Positions 16,944 to 25,721 of a stretch of 64,000 bases of DNA are shown here, in pieces (position 1 is the first letter of the stretch; each line of letters starts with the position of its first letter). Source of the stretch: Clostridia bacterium (GTDB taxonomy: Bacteria > Bacillota > Clostridia > Acetivibrionales > DSM-2933); NCBI GenBank assembly GCA_026416815.1, contig JAOAEJ010000067.1:1-64000 (forward strand), read 5' to 3'. A program made the translations under genes and the position numbers. The notes below the pieces were generated by a model. That model ran no database searches. It saw nothing but the letters and a program-made list of their open reading frames with translations, and was not told the origin of the DNA.

Positions 16944-18053
16944 TCAACATATATAGTTTGCATAACCAACCAATTCCAAGAAACCTTTTCCACGTACAGG
17001 CATTATCTTATTGTCCTTTTGTACTTCATTTCCCACTACAGAGCATGCGCCTTCCCATATGGCTTTCAGCGGACCTATTATAGGCATTTCCTGTTCGGGG
17101 AACACTGCTGACACGTTTATTTTTAGACCAAATTCAGGTATTATTATACTCCATTCCAACGGGTATATAGCATTTGAACGGCGGCTTTGCCAGGGATTTG
17201 AGGGTTTCAAGGTTAAGTTCCTTGTAAACTTTAGTTTGCCATCCGGTTCTATTAAATTAGCCATTGGTGAAAAGGTATTTCCAGTTTCTATGGAACGAAA
17301 TTCATTTATGAGCAGCTCTCTTCCATCTTCCAGCTGCAATCCAAACCAATTCCAACCTGTTTTGGTAAGCAAGTTCCCGGTATACCCCCACTGGTGGTCA
17401 AACCATCCTTCGCCAGTAACATATTCTGTTGATACACCTTTTTTAACATATCCTTTTACTTCATTACGGGTAAATGAGTAGTAGTATAACTGATCCGGCT
17501 TGCCATTTCCTCCGATAAGCGACACCGGCTTTTGAGGCTTAAATTTGAGGTTTGCTTCTATCCCATCACCAGTAACAATTACGTCAAACTGCCCATCCTT
17601 ACTATTTTTAAAAGACATTGATGAATCGCCATATAAAAGCCTGACAGGATTTTCTTCTATGGACGCATGCGGTAGCCATTGGTGAGGTGAGGGAAGTTTG
17701 CCTTGAATAAGGGAGCCATATAATTTTAATACATCTTTATCATGAGGACACTGGAGTAAGTATAGGGGTAAATTGATTAACAACATGTTTTTGGTAAGCC
17801 TTGTATCAATCAATGAAAAATTCTGACTAGTGTAGTTTGTTAAGTCAATTAAAGAAAAAATCAAATAGTGCCCTTTTAATATCGGAAGCTCACCTGCTTG
17901 GTAAAATGCAGACATAACTGCATATTTTCCACCCTGATCTCCATTAATAAAAGCAAATTGATACCACCATTCTATGTCGGTCACCGAATGTGGTCCAATA
18001 TCTTTTGGAAGACATATTCCTCTATGAGTATTAACGTTATTGTAATCGGTCAT
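16944..18053 (-). CDS. CrtC/AttH-type lipocalin-like protein
   Basis: About 369 residues with motifs of the hydroxyneurosporene synthase (CrtC)/AttH superfamily: DIEWWYQFAFI near the N terminus, GEGWFDHQWG and GWNWFGLQLEDG in the middle, and GKGFLELVGY at the C terminus. The family has a double lipocalin-like barrel; CrtC hydrates carotenoids, but most members have no known substrate. No carotenoid genes are present, so a lipid or terpenoid hydratase role is only a guess. ATG at 18053 (MTDYNN) has GGGA upstream; in-frame extension upstream is hydrophobic and lacks a ribosome site. Confidence 0.7.
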   Translation of the reverse strand: MTDYNNVNTHRGICLPKDIGPHSVTDIEWWYQFAFINGDQGGKYAVMSAFYQAGELPILKGHYLIFSLIDLTNYTSQNFSLIDTRLTKNMLLINLPLYLLQCPHDKDVLKLYGSLIQGKLPSPHQWLPHASIEENPVRLLYGDSSMSFKNSKDGQFDVIVTGDGIEANLKFKPQKPVSLIGGNGKPDQLYYYSFTRNEVKGYVKKGVSTEYVTGEGWFDHQWGYTGNLLTKTGWNWFGLQLEDGRELLINEFRSIETGNTFSPMANLIEPDGKLKFTRNLTLKPSNPWQSRRSNAIYPLEWSIIIPEFGLKINVSAVFPEQEMPIIGPLKAIWEGACSVVGNEVQKDNKIMPVRGKGFLELVGYANYIC

Positions 18054-18134
18054 AAGTATTCCCATATACAAAAATGATTCTAATATAAAGTATGAAAAAA
18101 TTATATTCAGGTTACAAATCCACCAGTTGACCAC

Positions 18135-18623
18135 ATTTTAATTAGTAGACATAAATAATAGTCCAAACAGCTTTAGTGTATACTTTGACCAGAGTAAGGC
18201 TATTTCTATGGATTTTGTTAAGGGAATTGCTTTTTGCATAGTTATTCAGATTGAAGGAACAACACATCTTCTTATAAGTCACAAAATGAATATTCGCTTT
18301 AAAGATATTTGTGAAAAGATATAGAAGTACCATTAGATGTTATAATTTTTGTTAACAATTTGTGTTTTTAGTGATACACTTAAGTTACATTCATAACATA
18401 TTTAGGAAACATCTCTGAAGCTATTTTGCTGGATATCAATAGATAGGGTTAGTGATAAAGGAGCCATATATTCAGTGGAAATAGAGGCAAAGAAGATGAT
18501 TGGGAACCTAATAGAATAGTGGATAATAATTATATGGTATAGTGCAAAACAAGTGTTGATTTAGAATCAAACGGAACTTTACAAAGCAGGGGAGTATTTT
18601 AAAATTCAGGAGCGTGGAACGTT
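18135..18623. other. Gene-poor spacer
   Basis: AT-rich region between divergently oriented genes. No ORF with a ribosome binding site and no clear repeat. It presumably contains the promoter of the module starting at 18624. Confidence 0.4.
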
Positions 18624-19364
18624 GTGAGTACAAAAAGAATATTAAAATTAGCTGGCCTAAATATTGGGATAGCTATATTAAATATAGCATTATTCTCTCC
18701 CGGATTATTAAATATCCGAATGGGGGGATCGGATGCTTTAAGCACTGCAATAGGCGGTACAGCTATAATTATGAGCTTTGTAGTGTTTATTTACGGGAAC
18801 TACAAACTGATTTCTCAAAAAGATAGGACAATTCAAATAATTGATATAAAAAGCCCTGAAGATTGCAGCCTTGCGCTTAAACAAGCCTATGGCAAAAAAA
18901 CTTTTGATAACGACATTTCTATCATTTTAGAACAGGTTGAGAGGCTCCAGAAAAAGAAGGAGAAAATAAGGGCTATCCTCCTGCAAAAGTTTAACATTAT
19001 TGATACGGGCTATGAAAGGTTTAATAGCACTATTTTCGATGTCGAATATGTTTTTTACACTAATATCAAAAGTATTTTGAATAAGATAAATGTTTTTGAC
19101 GAGGAGGATTACGAAAGTATACGTAAGGATGATGCAGAAAAAAAGTTTTCCGCAAAGTTTATCGCTTCAAAATTGAGCATATATAACGAATACATCTCCT
19201 TTGTTAAAGAGGCTATAGAGGATAACGAAGAAATAATACTTAAGCTAGACGCACTTTTGCTCGAAATATCTAAGTTTAACAGCCTGGAAGCCGGCGAAGT
19301 TGACAATATGAATGAAATCAAAGAACTGGATGAATTGATTAGAAAGTCTAAGTATTATAAGTAG
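18624..19364 (+). CDS. Membrane-anchored coiled-coil protein of toxic-anion module
   Basis: A 246-residue protein with two N-terminal hydrophobic helices (about residues 8-28 and 38-62) followed by a ~180-residue charged, helical cytoplasmic region (QVERLQKKKEKIRAILL and onward). The layout of two membrane helices and a coiled coil resembles XpaC-type partners of TelA proteins, but I see no diagnostic match. GTG start at 18624 with GGAG about 12 bases upstream. It is 83 bases ahead of the substrate-binding-VWA gene and in the same direction as yceG and terD genes. Confidence 0.65.
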   Translation: MSTKRILKLAGLNIGIAILNIALFSPGLLNIRMGGSDALSTAIGGTAIIMSFVVFIYGNYKLISQKDRTIQIIDIKSPEDCSLALKQAYGKKTFDNDISIILEQVERLQKKKEKIRAILLQKFNIIDTGYERFNSTIFDVEYVFYTNIKSILNKINVFDEEDYESIRKDDAEKKFSAKFIASKLSIYNEYISFVKEAIEDNEEIILKLDALLLEISKFNSLEAGEVDNMNEIKELDELIRKSKYYK

Positions 19365-19447
19365 CACACATTATGCTGTTTTTTAAAATATAGTGGGTTT
19401 GAGTAAATGATTTATACTTTAAAATTTTGTAAAGGTGGTATTGGTTT

Positions 19448-21145
19448 ATGGGAGAAAACAATAAAGTGTTAAAAGCCTTAGGGATTTTGGTTGGAATATC
19501 GGTATTAGTATTTGGTCTTATTTATGGGGGCATTACTCTAACTAAAAACATAGGGAAAAGTAAAAAAGTAGTAACGGCTGAAAATGCAACAGAGACCTTA
19601 AATGAGCTTTATAAAGACATAACAGTCAATATAGTTCCGGCAAGAAAGGAACAAGTTAATATCGAACCGGCTAGTGTCAAGGATTCCTTACCGGACATAT
19701 CAAAATATCCGCCACAGGTAGATAACACTACAAACAAATTTATTGAAATCTTTTCTTCAACTGAAAAAGCTGGAACCAGTAAAGACGGTTGGCTGGTTGA
19801 TACAGGCAAGGCTTTCAATAAAGCTAATATAAAAGTAAACGGGGAGAATGTTTCGGTCAGAATAAGGGGTATTGCCTCCGGGCAAGGAATGGATTATATC
19901 GTTTCAGGCAAATACCTGCCCGATGCTTTTACTCCTTCAAACGAGCTTTGGGGAGCGATGATGGAGGCGAAAGGTGCCAATATATCGCTGGTGGAAAAAA
20001 AGCTTACGGGCAATATAGCCGGCATTCTTATATCTAAAAGCAAATACAATGAGCTGATTAAAAAGTATGGGGCAATAAACTTAAAAACCATCACAGAAGC
20101 GGTTGCGGGAAATGAAATGGCTATGGGTTATACCAACCCTTTTGCAAGTTCAACCGGTCTGAATTTCCTGCTTTCAACGTTAGGTACATTTGACAGTAAG
20201 GATCTTCTAAGCGAAAAAGCTGTTCAAGGTTTTGAGAAATTCCAAACAAACATTCCTTTTGTGGCATATACCACATTGCAAATGAGAGAATCGGCACAAT
20301 CGGGTGTGCTTGACGGATTCATAATGGAATACCAGACATTTGAAAATACTCCAGAATTAAAAGCCGATTATATATTTACTCCCTTCGGTGTAAGACATGA
20401 CAGTCCTATTTATGCCATCGGAAGCTTGTCGGCAGAGAAAAAAGAAATATTGAATAAATTCATCCAATTCAGCAAATCAGCAGAGTATCAGAAGCTTGCC
20501 TCTGACTATGGATTTAACAAGTTTGATAATTATTCTCCCGAGATAGGGGAGGTTAGAGGTGATGTAATCTCACAGGCACAGAAACTTTGGAAAGAAAAGA
20601 AGGATGCCAACAATGACATATCAGCAGTTTTTGTAGCTGACGTATCCGGTAGTATGGACGGAGTCCCACTGAACAAGCTGAAGCAATCTCTTCTAAGCGG
20701 AGCTCAATACATCAGAAAGGATACTTCCATTGGGCTTGTATCATTTTCCACTGATGTAAACATTAATCTTCCAATAGCTAAATTTGATTTAAATCAGAGA
20801 TCTTTATTTACTGGTGCGGTAAAGGATTTAAAGGCAAATGGAAGTACAGCCATGTTCGATGCGATTATTGTAGGGTCTAAAATGCTCATAGAAGAAAAAG
20901 CTAAAAATCCCAATGCTAAATTAATGCTTTTTGTATTAAGTGATGGGGAAACAAATTACGGACACTCTTTAAATGATGTGCGTGATATGCTCCAAACTTT
21001 CAAAATCCCCATTTACACTATTGGCTATAATGCAAATATAAAAGCACTGCAAAGTTTATCTGATATAAATGAAGCAGCAAGCATTAACGCTGACTCGGAG
21101 GATGTTGTATATAAACTGGGAAGTTTATTTAATGCACAAATGTAG
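19448..21145 (+). CDS. Membrane-anchored substrate-binding plus VWA domain protein
   Basis: A 565-residue protein with an N-terminal membrane anchor (about residues 10-30), an extracytoplasmic region resembling a periplasmic substrate-binding fold (about 65-380), and a C-terminal von Willebrand A domain (about 390-565). The VWA metal-ion site is complete: DVSGSMDG (DxSxS), the Thr in NGSTAMFDAI and the Asp in LSDGETNYG. It probably displays a metal-dependent protein-binding domain on the outer face of the membrane. AAAGGTGG precedes the ATG. Neighbours are a membrane coiled-coil protein, YceG and TerD, all parts of tellurite/toxic-anion stress modules. Confidence 0.82.
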   Translation: MGENNKVLKALGILVGISVLVFGLIYGGITLTKNIGKSKKVVTAENATETLNELYKDITVNIVPARKEQVNIEPASVKDSLPDISKYPPQVDNTTNKFIEIFSSTEKAGTSKDGWLVDTGKAFNKANIKVNGENVSVRIRGIASGQGMDYIVSGKYLPDAFTPSNELWGAMMEAKGANISLVEKKLTGNIAGILISKSKYNELIKKYGAINLKTITEAVAGNEMAMGYTNPFASSTGLNFLLSTLGTFDSKDLLSEKAVQGFEKFQTNIPFVAYTTLQMRESAQSGVLDGFIMEYQTFENTPELKADYIFTPFGVRHDSPIYAIGSLSAEKKEILNKFIQFSKSAEYQKLASDYGFNKFDNYSPEIGEVRGDVISQAQKLWKEKKDANNDISAVFVADVSGSMDGVPLNKLKQSLLSGAQYIRKDTSIGLVSFSTDVNINLPIAKFDLNQRSLFTGAVKDLKANGSTAMFDAIIVGSKMLIEEKAKNPNAKLMLFVLSDGETNYGHSLNDVRDMLQTFKIPIYTIGYNANIKALQSLSDINEAASINADSEDVVYKLGSLFNAQM

Positions 21146-21233
21146 TAATTGTGAACCTAGGGCAATCTAAATAATGATAAGCTTATTGATAGCATTAGTT
21201 AGAAAATATTAGAATATTTAAGGGGAGAGAATC

Positions 21234-21620
21234 ATGGAAGGGAACAAAATTATTTATGAATCAATTGATGAATATATTTCAAAATTTCCTCCTGACATTC
21301 AGCAAATACTTAATACGCTAAGAAAAGTTATAAAAGAGGCTGCACCAGATGCAGAGGAAAAGATAAGTTATCAAATGCCTACCTTTGCGTTGCATGGAAA
21401 TCTGGTGCATTTTGCAGCCTTTAAAAATCATATAGGGTTTTATCCAGCTCCTAGTGGAATTAGTGCATTTAAAAATGAATTATCGCAATATAAAGGAGCA
21501 AAAGGGTCAGTGCAATTTCCTTTAGAAAAGCCAATACCTTATGAATTAGTTAGTAAGATAGTTAAATTTAGAGTTGCTGAGAATATAAAACAAGCAGAAG
21601 GAAAATTGAAAAAGGTTTAG
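21234..21620 (+). CDS. DUF1801 family protein (YdhG/frataxin-like fold)
   Basis: A 128-residue DUF1801 protein: YESIDEYISKFPPDIQQIL, EEKISYQMPTFALHG and FKNHIGFYPAPSGI are typical motifs. The fold resembles YdhG, for which a role as an intracellular iron chaperone has been proposed in Bacillus; the function remains uncertain. Start has GGGGAGAG upstream. A ~70-base relic of the 3' end of a close paralogue lies at 39136-39208. A terminator follows at 21687-21732. Confidence 0.85.
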   Translation: MEGNKIIYESIDEYISKFPPDIQQILNTLRKVIKEAAPDAEEKISYQMPTFALHGNLVHFAAFKNHIGFYPAPSGISAFKNELSQYKGAKGSVQFPLEKPIPYELVSKIVKFRVAENIKQAEGKLKKV

Positions 21621-21686
21621 GTCAGGGAACCTACCCTATATCTGAACCTGGTTTGCTTCAATTAAGAAAGACAGAAAAAATTGTGG

Positions 21687-21732
21687 AACCGTAGTATTGC
21701 AAGGTTTTAATGGGATTTGTAGTACTGCGGTT
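21687..21732 (+). terminator. Rho-independent terminator
   Basis: Stem AACCGTAGTA/TACTGCGGTT with a G-U pair, followed by six T residues, downstream of the DUF1801 gene. Confidence 0.75.
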
Positions 21733-21843
21733 TTTTATATAGTTTAAGTATGAAACAAAAAAGTATTTCACTAGTACTTAATATTTGTTGTTGTTGGAAC
21801 TTTTATGTTAAAATTAATGTACTGTTTAGCTTTTAAATGGAAA

Positions 21844-21969
21844 GTATATAAATTGCGATAATGATATTACAAGGAAAAATTTGATTATCGCAATATAACT
21901 TAAGGTAACAAATTACAAAAAAGATTTAGGGAGAACTTCGTTGTAGATTCTTTTTTGCAATTTATATAG
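21844..21969. repeat. Two-hairpin element, family 1, copy C
   Basis: A full 126-bp copy in the same orientation as copy A, with both hairpins (one change, AAATTACAAAAAAG, in the left arm of hairpin 2). It lies in the 520-base spacer between the DUF1801 gene and yceG. Confidence 0.93.
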
Positions 21970-22143
21970 TTAATGATTTTAAATATACTTTTTATTATAT
22001 ATTTATTATATAAATAAAAAACTTAGCAGTTAGAAATATCCCTTAGTCGTATTTTGCACTAGCCCTTAAGTAGTACTTAACGGGCGAACATATTGTGTAG
22101 AACAGCGATTCCAGATATATTGGCGAAATTGGAGTGGTTATAC

Positions 22144-23799
22144 TTGAGTAATACTAGAGATATTAGCATTATTAATATAGCTTCGATAGATATATATAAA
22201 GAAATATTTGCAGCGCCTAAAGAGAGACGAGGCTTTTTTTCTACTGCAGAAAAGTTTATACTTCCAGTATTTTTTTATAGAATAATAGGTGTAGAACAAA
22301 CTAATGAAGATGAATATTACAACATTATATATAATCTAGACCTACAACTTCAGAAATACGGTACACTGTATAAAAGAATAGATTTCAGATTGGATGTTAG
22401 CGTTCCAACTAACACAATAGAAAGAATAAATACCATTTGGAATGAGATAAAAGGGGATTCGAACCTTCGAGCCCCATATATAAGCGCTAACCTCTTCGGG
22501 GCGGGGATTCTGAGGACTACAAAGGATTCGGCAAAGGATACACTGGTAAAAAACTCTTTTCAAAAGTGTTTGGAGATATTCATTTCGCTACAGAAACAAG
22601 CTAAGAACCCAAGTATAACTAAAAACTTTTGTATAAAAATATTATACTGGTTTGAAAAATATGCTGCTCAGCTTCTACAAGATTACAGTTTCGGGGGCCA
22701 TAATCCTAAACTCCTGTTTTATGGAGATATAAAGCGGGATGAAATCTTTTTTCTTATTTTCCTGTCAGGAATGGGATTTGATATCCTCTACTTTAATCCT
22801 TCTTCTGATGGCGGATTTGATGGAATTGACCCTGAATTTAAGTATAGCACTAAGCTGGAGTTCGATAAAAAATGTCCACTGCAGCCTTTTCCAGCTTCAG
22901 AAAGAATTGCATTTGTAGAAACTATTGCACTTCAGGCAGAAAAGAGCGTTGGAACTATACTTGCCGACAATATAAGCTTTCTTAAACCGTGGCAGTTTGA
23001 AGACTATGATGTGAAGTCTGTTACTTTAAAGACCACATACGATGAGTTAATGGAATTTTGGAGCCGTGAAGCAAGATATAGAGATGGTTTTAAAGTTTAT
23101 AACAATACAGTATATATACCAAACATTTTTGCTAAAGTGAATGGTATAAACACCAGTTTACAAACTTATTGGTCAAATTTTTTAAAGCTTTTGAAGGAAA
23201 AAGATGAGTTTGTCTTCGTAATAGATAAATTACCATTTTCACAGCCTATGCCAAAGTCTTTAGACTACAGGTTGTTGATGGATAAACACGGCCTGTATGA
23301 AGGACATAAGGTCAAAGATTGTAAGGACTATACATTATCTTACCTAAAACCTTCTATCCAGGATGTTATAATTGCCAAGGTAAATGAACTTATCCAAAAT
23401 GAGTATTTTAACTTCAAGATTGATGTCAATATTAAAACAAAAGTATTATCAACTATATTAAATATCGACAAAGACATACTAAAACTGGTTCAGAGATTTG
23501 ACTATCCGTTTCTGGTGCCTAAAATTTTAATATATCACAATACCGATACTCCTTTTAGTGTTGAAGACTATATAACATTGGCTTTTTTGGACTCCATGGG
23601 CTTTGACATAGTTATCTTTACACCCTCCGGTTATAGTAATATAGAAAACGGATTGAAAAAGAATCTGTTTGACGTGCATAATTTGGAGCAGCTGAAATTT
23701 GATTTGGACCTCCCCAAGGAGATAAAGCGTGAAATAAAGAGAAAAAAGGAAGGTACTCAGAATAACTTGATAGGCAAGTTAAAAACATGGTTGAAATAA
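22144..23799 (+). CDS. YceG family protein of toxic-anion (tellurite) module
   Basis: About 551 residues, matching the bacterial YceG family found next to TelA and TerD genes (in B. subtilis yceCDEFGH). It appears to contain two related halves: LLFYGDIKRDEIFFLIFLSGMGFDILYFNPSSDG and, later, PKILIYHNTDTPFSVEDYITLAFLDSMGFDIVIFTPSG (quoted in part: SGMGFDILYFNPS and DSMGFDIVIFTPS), suggesting an internal duplication. Proposed in the literature as a component of a Ter-linked biosynthetic system; the reaction is unknown. TTG at 22144 chosen because GGAG lies nine bases upstream; a longer frame from 22093 is open but has no ribosome site. Confidence 0.75.
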   Translation: MSNTRDISIINIASIDIYKEIFAAPKERRGFFSTAEKFILPVFFYRIIGVEQTNEDEYYNIIYNLDLQLQKYGTLYKRIDFRLDVSVPTNTIERINTIWNEIKGDSNLRAPYISANLFGAGILRTTKDSAKDTLVKNSFQKCLEIFISLQKQAKNPSITKNFCIKILYWFEKYAAQLLQDYSFGGHNPKLLFYGDIKRDEIFFLIFLSGMGFDILYFNPSSDGGFDGIDPEFKYSTKLEFDKKCPLQPFPASERIAFVETIALQAEKSVGTILADNISFLKPWQFEDYDVKSVTLKTTYDELMEFWSREARYRDGFKVYNNTVYIPNIFAKVNGINTSLQTYWSNFLKLLKEKDEFVFVIDKLPFSQPMPKSLDYRLLMDKHGLYEGHKVKDCKDYTLSYLKPSIQDVIIAKVNELIQNEYFNFKIDVNIKTKVLSTILNIDKDILKLVQRFDYPFLVPKILIYHNTDTPFSVEDYITLAFLDSMGFDIVIFTPSGYSNIENGLKKNLFDVHNLEQLKFDLDLPKEIKREIKRKKEGTQNNLIGKLKTWLK

Positions 23800-23893
23800 T
23801 TATATTTCATGGAATATATTTCTTTATCGGATTAGCGAATTATAGTATAATATGTAAGTGAACGAATAATATTATAGTGACGGTAGCTTTATA

Positions 23894-23990
23894 GATAGTT
23901 TAGGTTGAAAGTGATTTTTTCCAGATAGGAAATCACCACTTACCACAGGTGTTTCCTATCTGGAAATCACTAAGTTCAACCTAAACTATC
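23894..23990. repeat. Palindromic element, family 2, copy d (GATAGTTTAGGTT stem)
   Basis: A near-perfect ~97-bp palindrome: outer stem GATAGTTTAGGTTGAA with its complement and inner stem CCAGATAGGAAA/TTTCCTATCTGG. It lies between yceG and the first terD, only 48 bases before the terD start, so it would be in the leader of that mRNA or end the yceG transcript. Confidence 0.92.
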
Positions 23991-24038
23991 TGTAGCGAAA
24001 GCTAAACAAAAATTATATAAAACGAGGGGAGTTTTATT

Positions 24039-24617
24039 ATGCCGATTAGTTTACAGAAGGGCCAAAAAGTAGATTTGACAAAGGGAAATCCAGGGCTGTC
24101 CAAAATTGTTGTTGGACTAGGATGGGACACTAATAGATATGACGGCAGACATCCATTTGATTTGGATGCAACTGTTTTTATGCTGAATGAATCTGGAAAA
24201 GTAAATACAGATAATGACTTTATTTTTTATAACAATCCGAAGGATGCAGCCGGTTCAGTAGTGCATGTAGGAGATAATTTGACTGGTGAAGGCGATGGTG
24301 ATGATGAGCAGGTAAAGGTTGATTTGAAGAAAGTGCCTGCTAATATCTCAAAAATTGCATTTACAGTTACTATACATGAGGCTGCTGCAAGAGCACAAAA
24401 TTTTGGACAAATTTCTAATGCTTACATAAGGATATTTAATGAACAAACAAAAGAAGAGTTAATTGTATACGATCTTGATGAGGATTTCTCAATTGAAACA
24501 GCTGTAATTGTAGGAGAGCTTTACAGGCACGGAAGTGAGTGGAAATTCAGTGCTGTTGGAAGCGGATTCCAAGGTGGATTGGAAGCACTATGCAAAAATT
24601 TTGGAGTAGATGTATAA
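24039..24617 (+). CDS. terD: TerD family protein (copy 1)
   Basis: A 192-residue TerD-family protein. Recognisable parts are INLQKGQKV-type opening ([20 protein letters not shown]), [24 protein letters not shown], the acidic [14 protein letters not shown] loop that binds calcium in TerD, and the C-terminal [20 protein letters not shown]. TerD proteins are cytosolic calcium-binding stress proteins linked with tellurite, phage and stress resistance. GAGGGGAG precedes the ATG. It is followed by a paralogue after 63 bases. Confidence 0.92.
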   Translation: MPISLQKGQKVDLTKGNPGLSKIVVGLGWDTNRYDGRHPFDLDATVFMLNESGKVNTDNDFIFYNNPKDAAGSVVHVGDNLTGEGDGDDEQVKVDLKKVPANISKIAFTVTIHEAAARAQNFGQISNAYIRIFNEQTKEELIVYDLDEDFSIETAVIVGELYRHGSEWKFSAVGSGFQGGLEALCKNFGVDV

Positions 24618-24680
24618 ATCCCTCATAAAACAATCAGAAAAGTAAGGCATTTAAAATAAGAAAAGTCAAGGAGGGTTTCA

Positions 24681-25268
24681 ATGGCAATTAATCTTCAAAA
24701 AGGTCAAAAGGTTGATTTAACTAAAGGAAATGCCGGATTATCAAAAATAATGGTAGGACTTGGCTGGGACCCTGTTAAACGTGGTTTCTTCAGTTTTGCA
24801 AAAGACTTTGATTGTGATGCGTCAGTGCTTATGCTTAATTCAAGTGACAGGCTTGTAAACAATGATAGTGTCATATATTTTGGCAGCTTGAAAAGCAAGT
24901 GCGGAAGCGTAGTTCACTCCGGAGACAACCGTACAGGTGACGGTGAGGGCGATGATGAGAAAATTTTTATAGAGTTGGATAAAATTCCGCCTCACATCTG
25001 CAAATTGGTTTTTGTTGTCAACATATATGATTGTGTAGACAGGAAGCAGGATTTTGGCCTGATAAAAAACGCTTACATAAGAGTGTTGAATATGGCAAAC
25101 AAACAAGAGTTGGTAAGGTTTGTGCTGTCTGAAAGTTATGCCGGTAAAACAACTCTTGTTACTGGTGAAATATATAGACACGAAAATGAATGGAAGTTTG
25201 GCGCAATCGGTGAAGGGACAAGTGAAACATCCCTAAGAGAAATTATTTCTAGATATTCTCAAAGATAA
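24681..25268 (+). CDS. TerD family protein (copy 2)
   Basis: A 195-residue paralogue of the preceding TerD. It keeps [20 protein letters not shown], the FDCDASVLML motif, the acidic GDGEGDDEKIFIEL loop and YRHENEWKFGAIGEG. The first aspartate-rich motif differs (GLGWDPVKRGFFSFAKDFDCD), the form seen in TerE/YceE-like relatives, so the two copies probably play different roles in one complex. AAGGAGG precedes the ATG by seven bases. Last gene of the module. Confidence 0.92.
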   Translation: MAINLQKGQKVDLTKGNAGLSKIMVGLGWDPVKRGFFSFAKDFDCDASVLMLNSSDRLVNNDSVIYFGSLKSKCGSVVHSGDNRTGDGEGDDEKIFIELDKIPPHICKLVFVVNIYDCVDRKQDFGLIKNAYIRVLNMANKQELVRFVLSESYAGKTTLVTGEIYRHENEWKFGAIGEGTSETSLREIISRYSQR

Positions 25269-25403
25269 TATTTGTTAATAACCTCCTTACAGGCTAGTCT
25301 TAAATTCACTTCTCATTGAGGGAAGGTATTATAAGATATTGCTTAAGATGAAGGCAGAGAGCGTAAATAATTATGCTGGTTTGTAGGATATTTTGCTCTA
25401 TAA

Positions 25404-25444
25404 AAATCCACCATATGTTTTGAATTACATGTGGTGGATTTCTT
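25404..25444 (+). terminator. Rho-independent terminator after the terD genes
   Basis: Stem AAATCCACCATATG/CATGTGGTGGATTT followed by a short T-rich run, about 135 bases after the second terD. The remaining DNA up to 25721 shows no convincing gene. Confidence 0.65.
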
Positions 25445-25721
25445 TATACTCTCATATACTGCTTTTACTCAGGAACTAAAATCTGACATAGCTAAAGTTA
25501 TAATAAATCCAAAAAAAACTCTTAGAGTGAGAGCAAATGCAATTCTTCATTTTAAAAGGTACCATCTTTGTATGAAAGGGTATAATAAATCAGCAGAAGC
25601 AGACCCTAAAAGAGGTTGGGTTGATAGAGAAAGTAGATAACTAAAAATATCGTGTACTATGAGTCTTGTTTTATGCAAAATAAAACGACGGATACAAAAA
25701 TATAGAAGAAAAGGGGATACG

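Noticed and set aside
16944..18053. Carotenoid hydratase (CrtC) as a firm name
   Set aside because: Only the superfamily motifs fit and no carotenoid genes are in the window.
18142..18333. A 63-codon minus-strand ORF
   Set aside because: No ribosome site, unusual composition (Cys, Tyr, Asn rich) and no neighbour logic.
25431..25640. A 69-codon plus-strand ORF between terD and selO
   Set aside because: No ribosome binding site, it begins inside the terD terminator region, and the product shows no recognisable motif; treated as chance.
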